From assembly GCF_000153105.1 (NCBI RefSeq), contig NZ_CH672376.1:3363148-3427147 (forward strand): 64,000 nt of DNA, in the 5' to 3' direction. The stretch is from Blastopirellula marina DSM 3645 (GTDB lineage: Bacteria; Planctomycetota; Planctomycetia; Pirellulales; Pirellulaceae). Positions 35,369 through 43,163 of the stretch are shown here, in pieces. The notes beneath the pieces were generated by a model. It was not told the DNA's origin. It saw only the letters and a list, made by a program, of their open reading frames with translations, and ran no database searches. Position 1 is the stretch's first letter; every line of letters begins with the position of its first letter. The position numbers and the translations under genes were made by a program.

Positions 35369-36323
35369 CGTCCCTTCTCTCCAGTCAACTTGTCGCTTGA
35401 CAATGCGCACGGATACATGGTCGATTCCTGCTTGGCGAAATAGAGCGCAGCCTGAGCCGGCGATCACGGTACGCGCAATTCCTTGCGCGCCGCTGCAGGG
35501 GACCGTGAGATTCAAACTACTCATTTGCGGTCCGGTCCAACCCTCGGGAATTACCCCCCCATTCTGACGCCCAAGCAAGATCGAGCAACTGCACGAATAA
35601 TTTTCAGCGGTCCAGTCCAACGGTCCAGTCCAACGGTCCAGTCCAACGGTCCAGTCCAACGGTCCAGTCCAACGGTCCAGTCCAACGGTCCAGTCCAACG
35701 GTCCAGTCCAACGGTCCAGTCCAACGGTCCAGTCCAACGGTCCAGTCCAACGGTCCAGTCCAACGGTCCAGTCCAACGGTCCAGTCCAACGGTCCAGTCC
35801 AACGGTCCAGTCCAACAGTCCAGTCCAACAGTCCGGTCCAACAGTCCGGTCCAACAGTCCGGTCCAACAGTCCGGTCCAACAGTCCGGTTCTGGGCTGGG
35901 GCAGACTTCCCAGATTAACACTGGGGCAAGATCGCGAAGATGAGCGAAAAAAAAGTGCGAGCGGTCCGGTCAGTGACGAGATGTTCATCCGGCAGGGCCA
36001 GCGGCGGGAGTCGGACGTTTGGCGATCTGGAGGAGCGTAGGTTCTTTGACAATTTGCATTTGCTAAGCTGGAGAGATCCGAACCGAGTTTTCCGGCGCTG
36101 CTCCCGAAACTGCACAGAGCGGGTCGACTTTCGTTTCTGATCAATCAGGCGTCTAGAAAGGCTTGGCGGCGGTGGGATCTTGGGGGCGAAAGCACGTTTG
36201 GTATTGCACTGCGAGCGACTGATCTTCGCCAGCGCCGAAGCGTTGCCGAGACATTCATCGAAAAAGCCAAGCGACGTCACTCAACGTCACCTGGCGAACT
36301 CAAAATCACGGTTGCAAATCGAG
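35369..36323. other. Large intergenic region with minisatellite
   Basis: About 955 bp between two convergent genes. It contains a hairpin CGCGCAA-TTCC-TTGCGCG (35472-35489) about 100 bp after the oxidoreductase stop, a lone 13-bp repeat copy GGTCCGGTCCAAC (35529-35541), the main array (35609-35890) and a decayed copy GGTCCGGTCAGTG (35963-35975). Open frames here are by-products of the repeat, which has no stop in any phase. No gene is supported. Confidence 0.7.
35609..35890. repeat. 13-bp tandem repeat array (about 21.7 copies)
   Basis: Head-to-tail units of GGTCCAGTCCAAC. Units 1-16 (35609-35816) are identical, unit 17 is AGTCCAGTCCAAC, units 18-21 are AGTCCGGTCCAAC, and a partial unit ends at about 35890. 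Because 13 is not a multiple of three, translation shows a 13-residue period (WTGPLDWTVGLDR on the minus strand). No spacers, so not CRISPR. The identical block beside ordered variants points to recent expansion from one end by slippage or unequal exchange. Confidence 0.95.
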
Positions 36324-37502
36324 CTATTCAGCAATGAAGACATCTTGCTTGGGAAACTTGTCAAACAGCGCCGGCGGTCGGCTAAAGTTCGTCGCCAAGA
36401 CGTCGCTGGGATTTCCGGCGATCCATTGCGAAAGATCGATCTTCTCGTAGGCGCCGGAGTTAAATCCAATCAGGATTTTGGCCTTCTTGTCGCCAATGTT
36501 TTCGATTGAGTGACCATAGCCTTGCGGGATATATCCGGCGTCTCCTGTTTCCAAAGTTTCGGTTCGGAATCGGCCGTGCGAGCCAAACATGGTGACGCTG
36601 ACATCGCCGTCGATCACGTATTGCCATTCGTCGGCGCTCGGATGCCAGTGAAGTTCACGCATGCCTTTGGGTTCCAGTTCGAGGTAAACGCCGGTGACAG
36701 TTGTAGAGATGGGAAATCGATCTTTGTCGACGCGCCATTCGCGGCCCCCTTCAAACTCGGAGTGCGGAGGTCCCGCCAGAAGTTGGTGCTTGTGCGTCAG
36801 CGGTGGAATCTGCAAACCTTGTAGCGGCGCCGCCGGCGTTTGCGGAGGTTGCTGGCCGCGTGCGAAATAGACCTCGCCTTTGGGGAAATCTTTGAACGTT
36901 GATTCCGGCATCCCAAAATTTTTGGCCAACAGCGGCGTCGGCACGTGCCCCATCCAATCGCTGATGCTGAAAGTGCCAAACTCGGAGAAGTAGCCGTTGT
37001 CGAAGATCAGAATGAAATGGCACGGCTTATTCCCCACACATTCCAGCATATGACCGTGACCGCGGGGAAAGAACCAAACGTCGCCTGGCTCGAAATCATT
37101 CGTCTCGGCGTAACCATCCGGTTGAATGACCGTTGTCCGGACGTTCCCTTCGAGCACAAACGCCCACTCGGCGGCCGTCGCGTGCCAATGCAGTTCACGC
37201 ATCGCGCCCGGCTCCAGGCGCATCGATACGCCGGCGATCCCGGTCGAAATCGGCAATTGCTCCACGGTCGCTTCTTTGCCAAAGCTGCCGCCGATGACTT
37301 TCCCTTGTGACTTTTCTAAAGCGAATTTGAACGTAGGCAGGTCTTTCCCTGAAAGTAGCGGCGCCGGAATGTTGTTCAGAAACGAGGGATCTCCGCCCAA
37401 CGCTTCTTCCTGCTTTTTCACAGCTCCTCCCAACGCGGCGGCGGCGCCGATCGCCAAACCGGCGGCCCCGGCAAAGAACTCACGTCGTGGAAATTCAGAC
37501 AT
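36324..37502 (-). CDS. Tat-exported bicupin, oxalate decarboxylase-like
   Basis: 392 residues. The ATG at 37502 puts a twin-arginine signal (FPRREFFAGAAGLAIGAAAAL) at the N terminus. Two cupin domains carry complete Mn sites: His105, His107, Glu112, His151 (LHWHATAAEW, RGHGH) and His285, His287, Glu292, His331 (LHWHPSADEW, GYGH). The lid of domain 1 reads FSEFGTFSISDW: the catalytic-type Glu174 of the Bacillus OxdC SENS lid is kept, but the next two residues differ. Oxalate to formate plus CO2 is the likely reaction; oxidase activity or another substrate is possible. It lies 48 bp downstream of the dps-like gene, probably one transcript. Confidence 0.87.
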   Translation of the reverse strand: MSEFPRREFFAGAAGLAIGAAAALGGAVKKQEEALGGDPSFLNNIPAPLLSGKDLPTFKFALEKSQGKVIGGSFGKEATVEQLPISTGIAGVSMRLEPGAMRELHWHATAAEWAFVLEGNVRTTVIQPDGYAETNDFEPGDVWFFPRGHGHMLECVGNKPCHFILIFDNGYFSEFGTFSISDWMGHVPTPLLAKNFGMPESTFKDFPKGEVYFARGQQPPQTPAAPLQGLQIPPLTHKHQLLAGPPHSEFEGGREWRVDKDRFPISTTVTGVYLELEPKGMRELHWHPSADEWQYVIDGDVSVTMFGSHGRFRTETLETGDAGYIPQGYGHSIENIGDKKAKILIGFNSGAYEKIDLSQWIAGNPSDVLATNFSRPPALFDKFPKQDVFIAE

Positions 37503-37550
37503 GGACCAACTCCAGATAGGGGAAATGAAATTTCGAATGACTCGCGCCAT

Positions 37551-38039
37551 TTAGGCTCGCGGAACGTCTCGCATTGTCTCGGCTAGAAACCAGACGCGGC
37601 GCTCCGTTTCATCGATCCAGTTTTCGATCAAACTAGCCGTCGCCACATCGTTGTATTGATCGCAAACAGCGTGCGTCTCTTCCAAACGGCGGCAGAGCCG
37701 TTCGTTATCGCTGCGTAGCTCGGCGATCATATCCGTCGGCCGAACATCGGTCTCGTTGTTTTCCGTCAGTTGACGTCGCCGCGTGATTTCTTCGAGCGAA
37801 CGGAGGGTCGGTTGCCCCAGTTTGCGACAGCGCTCGGCCAGATCGTCGATCATGGCGAAGATTTGCGCGGCGTGGTCGTCGAACATCAGGTGATATTCGC
37901 GAAAAAGAGGACCATGAACGTGCCAATGAAAGTTCTTCGTCTTCACGAACAGAACGAAGACGTCCGCCAATAGGTCATTGACCTTCGCCGCAACGATTTC
38001 ATTGGCTGTCGTCGCCTCTTGCATCAAGATTTTTTGCAC
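37551..38039 (-). CDS. dps: Dps-family ferritin-like protein
   Basis: About 162 residues from a GTG at 38039, chosen because AGGGAG lies six bases upstream; a longer ATG frame to 38099 and a shorter ATG at 38024 exist. The Dps ferroxidase site is readable: KNFHWHVHGPLFREYHLMFDDHAAQIFAMIDDLAERCRKLG supplies the His, His, Asp, Asp and Glu ligands shared between two subunits. It should form a dodecamer that oxidises and stores iron using peroxide and may protect DNA. The region before the oxalate decarboxylase-like gene is short, so both may respond to the same stress. Confidence 0.93.
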   Translation of the reverse strand: MQKILMQEATTANEIVAAKVNDLLADVFVLFVKTKNFHWHVHGPLFREYHLMFDDHAAQIFAMIDDLAERCRKLGQPTLRSLEEITRRRQLTENNETDVRPTDMIAELRSDNERLCRRLEETHAVCDQYNDVATASLIENWIDETERRVWFLAETMRDVPRA

Positions 38040-38280
38040 GTTAATCTCCCTTAGGAAAAGCCGGAAGTAGTGAGCGGAAGCCGGCACAACGCTTGCCACA
38101 GCAGTACGTAGGCACAGGTTTAGGTCGGCTTCTAAACTACTGAGCGAAAGTAGGGGACAGACCGACTGACAATCAATGAGAACGTCGATTGCGGTGCAAT
38201 TCGGCTAGACAATTGCGAGGAGAGAAAGCGTGCTAAGCGGTTGCGGCACGAAGCAAGTATCGCAGTTTTGCGAACCAGAG

Positions 38281-40689
38281 TTACGGCTTCGCTGCGGCAT
38301 CTTCGCGAGACTTGGTCAAATTGTCCAATCGCTGTCTCAAGCTGAGGATGTCGGCGGGGTCGGTCGACGTTGACAGCAGTAGTTGAATCCGATCGGCGGC
38401 CGCCTGCGACTGGCCGGCTACGATCATTGCGTCCACGAAGGCGAACTGCGCAATCGTGAACTTCGAATCGCACTGGACCGCTCTTTCAAACGCTAAGATC
38501 GCCTGGATCGTTTCGCTGACCGCTAGATGCGTCAGGCCGATCTGATAGCAGGTGAATGCGTCGTTGGGAGCCAACACCAGCACTTGCCGGAATGTGCGAA
38601 ACGCCTCCTTGAAGCGACCTTGCGACCGCATCAGGATTCCGCGGTTGACGAGCGCCGGAACAAACCGCGCGTCGATTTGCAACGCCGATTCTAAGTAGGC
38701 GATCGCTTCATCCTCGCGCTGCACCGCCGCCAATGCGAGCGCCAAGTTATTGTGAACCGGCGCCGAAACGGGACGAATCGCCAGCGCCGCTTGGTAGTAC
38801 CGAACAGATTCATGCGGATCTGACTCGCGTAGCGCATCAGCCAGCGCGAAATTGGCCAAAAAATCGGCAGGATGCGCCTGCTGTACTCTCTTCCGAAAAT
38901 CAATGGAGTCGATGTTCGCTTCGTCCATCCGATCGGCGATCGCACGCAACAAGTCCACCGACAAATTCGCCATCGACTCAATTCGCGATAGTTGGTCGAG
39001 ATTCTCCGCGTCGTTCCAACCGCGCGGATCTCGCACGCGATCGCGCCAACCGGTCGTATCCACATCGGCGCGACGAACCACGTCGAGAATCCAGTCTCGT
39101 CGCGCAGCATCGCTCGTACAAACGGACCAGTCGTCCAAGGCCGAAATCAGCGGCTGTTTGATATCGGCGTCCCGTATTCGTGCGGCGACCGCCGGCGGAT
39201 CGTCAAACGGCTTGGCGACTCCCATCTTGGCGAAAAGATGTTCGTACGTCGCATCGGCTTTGGCCAAATTAAAACGCAGATCGTAATGATTATCCAGGAC
39301 CGAGCTACGATGGAGCCCTACCAAATCAAGTTCCTCGACATAATTCAAATCATCGAGCGACTGATTGATGCGTTGCCGTAAATCCTCGAAACCGCCATCT
39401 CCCAATCGCCCCAGTATCGCCCGCGCCTCTGGGTAGCGACCTTGTTGTTCGAGTTGAATCGCCGATTGCATCCGCGCCGTCAGGCGAGACTTCTCGGCGT
39501 CGCGGCCATTGGCGAGCGACCATTCTCGCAAGATTTCTCCTGCTAGGAGTCCAGCAAACGCAATCAAGCAGATCAACAGACCGGCGACCGCCGGATTGCG
39601 ACGCACCCATCGCCAGACGTATTCGAACTGGCTGACCGGCCGGGCCAGGATCGGCTCGTATCGTAAAAATCGCTCCAGATCTTCCGCCAACTCTTGCGCC
39701 GAAGCGTAACGTCGGTAAGGATCTTTCTGCAGGCATTTCAGGCAGATCGTCTCTAGATCTGGCGGAACGTTGTTGTTCAAACGTCGCGGCGGGTTGGGTT
39801 CGTCAAACACCAATTGGCGTTCCAACTCGGCCACTGAATTGGCACGAAACGGCGGTCGTCCCGAGATCAATTCGTACAATATGGCTCCTAAAGCATAGAT
39901 ATCGATCGCCGCGCCGATCGTACTCTTTTTTCCTAGCACTTGCTCTGGCGCCATGTACGAAGGAGTTCCCATACGTGCGCCTGTGAGCGTCAACGTAAAG
40001 TCGGCGTCGAGCCGCCGGGCCAGGCCAAAGTCGGTAATCTTCGGCTGTTCGGCATCGGTCAGCAGAATATTGGCAGGCTTCAAATCACGATGGATGATTC
40101 CGGCTTGATGGGCCGCGTGCAGCGCACGGGCCAACACGGCGACCACCTCGGCCGCCCATCGCAACGGTTGCGGCTGATTGCCGCACTTTTGCGCGAGATT
40201 GCCGCCGCTGACATACTCCATCGTAAAATAGGGTAGCCCGTCGACCTCACCCACGTCATAGATCTGCGTCACATTGGCGTGATGCAGGGCTGCAACCGAT
40301 TCCGCTTCGCGTATGAAACGCAAGATCTCTACGCGACTTGCATACGCACCGGTCAGCAGCATTTTCAGCGCGACAGGACGGTTGAGATTGACTTGTCGCG
40401 CCTTATAAACGATTCCCATGCCGCCGCGTCCCAGCACCTCTTGCACTTCGTAGCCGGGGATCGTCGGCAGTTCGTCCCATTTGGCGGCGAGCGTTTTTGA
40501 ATCGAGCGGCAGTTCCGTGGGCGGCTCGGGAAGAAGCGATTCCAGATGGGCTTCGACGCGACGATATTTCTCGAGTTGGGTTTTGACAACCGGCAATAAT
40601 TCAGGGTATTCGGCGCACGCCTCTTCGGGACTCTGTCCCGATTCCAGAATATCATCGAGCAGCGAATAGATTCGTTCGTCGATGGTCAT
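38281..40689 (-). CDS. Hanks-type Ser/Thr kinase with TPR domain
   Basis: 802 residues. The kinase domain lies at about 80-345: GRGGMGIVYKA (87-97), Lys109 in VALKML, HRDLKPANIL (from 200), DFGLA (220-224), APEQ (247-250) and DIYALGAILYEL. One membrane helix (about 367-387) separates it from a large exported or peripheral part with TPR-type repeats towards the C terminus (FLANFALADALRESDPHESVRYYQ, FVPALVNRGILMRSQGRFKEAF). The N-terminal 70 residues (PEEACAEYPELLPVVKTQLEKY) match the planctomycete kinase leader. It lies 77 bp downstream of the ECF sigma gene, so kinase and sigma factor probably form a signalling pair. All catalytic residues are present. Confidence 0.95.
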   Translation of the reverse strand: MTIDERIYSLLDDILESGQSPEEACAEYPELLPVVKTQLEKYRRVEAHLESLLPEPPTELPLDSKTLAAKWDELPTIPGYEVQEVLGRGGMGIVYKARQVNLNRPVALKMLLTGAYASRVEILRFIREAESVAALHHANVTQIYDVGEVDGLPYFTMEYVSGGNLAQKCGNQPQPLRWAAEVVAVLARALHAAHQAGIIHRDLKPANILLTDAEQPKITDFGLARRLDADFTLTLTGARMGTPSYMAPEQVLGKKSTIGAAIDIYALGAILYELISGRPPFRANSVAELERQLVFDEPNPPRRLNNNVPPDLETICLKCLQKDPYRRYASAQELAEDLERFLRYEPILARPVSQFEYVWRWVRRNPAVAGLLICLIAFAGLLAGEILREWSLANGRDAEKSRLTARMQSAIQLEQQGRYPEARAILGRLGDGGFEDLRQRINQSLDDLNYVEELDLVGLHRSSVLDNHYDLRFNLAKADATYEHLFAKMGVAKPFDDPPAVAARIRDADIKQPLISALDDWSVCTSDAARRDWILDVVRRADVDTTGWRDRVRDPRGWNDAENLDQLSRIESMANLSVDLLRAIADRMDEANIDSIDFRKRVQQAHPADFLANFALADALRESDPHESVRYYQAALAIRPVSAPVHNNLALALAAVQREDEAIAYLESALQIDARFVPALVNRGILMRSQGRFKEAFRTFRQVLVLAPNDAFTCYQIGLTHLAVSETIQAILAFERAVQCDSKFTIAQFAFVDAMIVAGQSQAAADRIQLLLSTSTDPADILSLRQRLDNLTKSREDAAAKP

Positions 40690-40766
40690 AAAGGTTGTCC
40701 GTCTTTACTGGCCGCCGGAATTCTAGCGGTAGAGAACGCTCATTCCGTTTCCTAACACGTGAAACG

Positions 40767-41387
40767 CTATTCCGACGGGACTGCGCCGGGATCTAAGTCG
40801 ATAAGAACTTCGCTTAACATCATGATCGCGCGGTTCAGCCGTCGCTGCACCGTCTTGGTCGATATTTCCAAGATCTCGGCTGCTTCTGTTTGCTGCATTC
40901 CTTGAATTCGGACGAGGCTAAACACCTCCCGTTCCGCCTCCGGAAGATCGTCGATCGCCGCTAAAATTCGGATGGCCGTGACGCTGAGTTGCGACCCGCT
41001 GCTTTCAGGCGCCGCAACAAATGCTTCGTTCAGTTCAACCGCTAATGCGTTGTTGTCAAGGCGCCGCGCCAAGTCATTCAGTTCCCAACGCATATGTTGA
41101 TTCGCCAATGCGAAGAATTGACGAACATTGCCGGGACGCACTTCGCGCATCGCTTTCATCAGCCGATCGACTACCGAGCTGAGCATCTCATCGGCCTGCA
41201 GATTCAACGGAGGTTGCATCAAGCGTGGGTAGCTGCGGACAAGCATGCTTTGGCAAAGCATGTGCAACCGCTGAACCGACCGCGCAATGAGATCGCGAAT
41301 CACCGGCTCGGCCATCGATCGTCCCTGCATTTGCGCCAGTTCGTGCAGATACTGTTGCACCGCCATCGTCGTCTGATCACCGGTCAT
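40767..41387 (-). CDS. ECF-type RNA polymerase sigma factor
   Basis: 206 residues. Region 2-like helices (LQADEMLSSVVDRLMKAM, ANQHMRWELNDLARRLDN) are followed by a linker and a region 4 helix-turn-helix (LPEAEREVFSLVRIQGMQQTEAAEILEISTKTVQRRLNRA). The length and style fit the planctomycete-expanded ECF group that lacks a classical anti-sigma gene and instead sits beside a Ser/Thr kinase, as here. It probably directs transcription of a small regulon under control of the downstream kinase (inference). Region 2 is divergent. Confidence 0.88.
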   Translation of the reverse strand: MTGDQTTMAVQQYLHELAQMQGRSMAEPVIRDLIARSVQRLHMLCQSMLVRSYPRLMQPPLNLQADEMLSSVVDRLMKAMREVRPGNVRQFFALANQHMRWELNDLARRLDNNALAVELNEAFVAAPESSGSQLSVTAIRILAAIDDLPEAEREVFSLVRIQGMQQTEAAEILEISTKTVQRRLNRAIMMLSEVLIDLDPGAVPSE

Positions 41388-41683
41388 CGATATTCTTCCG
41401 GAAGATAGCCAAAAGGGGCTCGGTAGTACGAATCTGCGGGAGACGGAGAAGCAAGTTCCGCCTTTCGGAAAGCTACCACGACGCCGTAAATCTTGCTATC
41501 GGCAGTACCAAGAAATCGCCAAATAACCGACAAATTTCGGGGAAAGACTGCGTCTGTCCACCGCTGACGCTTAGGAGAATATGCGGCTTTTGAGAGTGCG
41601 AAACAATGACAAATATGGGGAAGTTCCTTGCCTGCTTCTTGCTCCTGGAAAGAGGGCCATGAATCGGCGGAAAGTGGGCTGAA
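41388..41683. other. Divergent intergenic region
   Basis: 296 bp between the sigma factor gene and the dihaem protein gene. I see no gene, repeat or clear promoter in it. Confidence 0.5.
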
Positions 41684-42649
41684 ATGAGCTTAAAGATGAA
41701 AACGTCAAAGCGGCGGAGATCGGCTTGGATCGTCGGCGGATCGCTGGGCGTTTTGTTTCTGTTTTTGCAGTTGTTCCGCCCCCAGTTGTGTAATCCGCCG
41801 GTCGTCGCCGAGATCGCCGTTCCTTCGCGAGTCCGAGATATCTTACGGAAGTCTTGTTACGATTGTCACTCGAACGAGACCAAGCTCGCCTGGTTCGATC
41901 AGCTTGCGCCCGCTAGTTGGCTCGTTGCGCATGACGTTCGGGAAGGTCGTCGGTATCTGAACTTCTCTGAGTTGGGCGAACTCCCTGCGGCGAAACAACA
42001 AGGGATCTTGTTTGAAGCGATCAATCAAATCGAACTGGGGGCGATGCCGCTTCGCGCTTATCGCTGGTCGCATCCCGACAAGATGGTCTCCGCCGATGAC
42101 CTGGCGACGCTGAAGGATTATCTGATTTCGACCAGCCCACAACCGATCGCCGGCGCTGCTGAAAGAAATGCGACCTTGGATCAATGGATGGCATGGTCGC
42201 ACTCGAACGCGCGACCCGAAGTATCTCCTGCTCCCAACGGTATACCATTTTTCTCCGACTACAAAACCTGGACAGCGATCAGCACTACCGATCGTTGGGA
42301 CAACCAAACGATGCGCGTCGTCTTGGGTAATGCGATCGCTGTCGATGCGATCCGTCAACGAACCACCAACCCCTGGCCCGATGGGGCCGCGTTCGCCAAG
42401 GTTGCTTGGGCGCAAGATTCGGACGGCAGCGGAAACGTTCAAGCAGGCGAATTCAAACAGATCGAATTTATGGTTAAAGGCGCGGCGAAGTATGCGGATA
42501 CAAACGGCTGGGGCTGGGCGCGTTGGCTCGGCGCCGAGTTAACGCCATACGGTGAAAACGCTCAGTTCACAGGCGAATGCATTCGCTGCCATACGCCGGT
42601 CAAAAGCCGTGACTTCGTCTTCACCATACCTCTAGAGACAAGCCGATGA
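41684..42649 (+). CDS. Haem-binding plus cytochrome P460-like protein
   Basis: 321 residues. A basic N terminus and one membrane anchor (AWIVGGSLGVLFLFLQLF) are followed by a haem-binding domain with CYDCH (58-62) and SNETKLAWFDQLAPASWLVAHDV. A cytochrome P460-type domain (from about 195) contains KTWTAISTTDRWDNQTMRVV, NPWPDGAAFAKVAW and the C-terminal CIRCH (299-303). P460 enzymes oxidise hydroxylamine or related small molecules in some bacteria; here the role is unknown. The stop overlaps the next gene's start by 4 bp (ATGA). An in-frame ATG at 41696 is an alternative start. Periplasmic, membrane-anchored. Confidence 0.85.
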   Translation: MSLKMKTSKRRRSAWIVGGSLGVLFLFLQLFRPQLCNPPVVAEIAVPSRVRDILRKSCYDCHSNETKLAWFDQLAPASWLVAHDVREGRRYLNFSELGELPAAKQQGILFEAINQIELGAMPLRAYRWSHPDKMVSADDLATLKDYLISTSPQPIAGAAERNATLDQWMAWSHSNARPEVSPAPNGIPFFSDYKTWTAISTTDRWDNQTMRVVLGNAIAVDAIRQRTTNPWPDGAAFAKVAWAQDSDGSGNVQAGEFKQIEFMVKGAAKYADTNGWGWARWLGAELTPYGENAQFTGECIRCHTPVKSRDFVFTIPLETSR

Positions 42650-43155
42650 AAACCTTTAGTCGTTTGACGACTACCCAGTCCTTGATCTTCACCTTGCTCG
42701 TACTCGTCGGCTGTTCTTCGGGGAGCCGGCGCGAATCACCGGCGACCAATCAAGCTGCCGCCCTGGTTGGCGATCTCCTGGAGAATCCGCTGGAGTGGAA
42801 CGCGATCACCACGCAAATCGATCGTCACCGTAGTTACATGTCAACGCTGTACGGCAATGACCCGGCGCTTGAACACGCGATGTCGACCGATGATGCGAAG
42901 ATTCCTGTCGATGCGAAGTTTGCGCTAGTAACCTGGCGCCAGCAAGCCGATCCAAACTGGTTTGGCGCCAAGATTCCCGGCAAAGTAAAGAGTGTCGAGA
43001 TGGTCTATTGGAGTCAGCAACCTGGCGCCGAAGCCGAGTTAACGTACCTCCAATTGGATGGTTCTCCCCTGCGACCAGCTACCGATCTAACGCCCAGCCA
43101 AGCCGATCAGCGCCAACGATACATTACATCTCTCAAAGCGGCCGTCTTGCCGTAA
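42646..43155 (+). CDS. Hypothetical lipoprotein coupled to P460 protein
   Basis: 169 residues. A signal peptide ends in a lipobox (LLVLVGCSS), so an exported lipoprotein is expected. The mature part (ENPLEWNAITTQIDRHRSYMST, AKFALVTWRQQADPNWFGAKIPGK, VEMVYWSQQ) is not recognised. The start overlaps the upstream stop by 4 bp, so the two products are probably made in step and may work as a membrane-surface complex. It ends 8 bp before the convergent end of the giant multihaem gene. Confidence 0.75.
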   Translation: MKTFSRLTTTQSLIFTLLVLVGCSSGSRRESPATNQAAALVGDLLENPLEWNAITTQIDRHRSYMSTLYGNDPALEHAMSTDDAKIPVDAKFALVTWRQQADPNWFGAKIPGKVKSVEMVYWSQQPGAEAELTYLQLDGSPLRPATDLTPSQADQRQRYITSLKAAVLP

Positions 43156-43163
43156 CTGAGAAG

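Noticed and set aside
34787-35854. Second long minus-strand frame running from the repeat into the molybdoenzyme gene
   Set aside because: It is antisense to a well-supported oxidoreductase, and its other half is the tandem repeat.
35609-35890. CRISPR array
   Set aside because: Units are contiguous, without spacers, and no cas gene is present.
35551-36144. Long minus-strand open frame with WTGPLDWTVGLDR repeats
   Set aside because: The 13-bp unit has no stop in any phase, so all frames stay open automatically. No start region, signal or family match; the array is a DNA repeat, not a gene.
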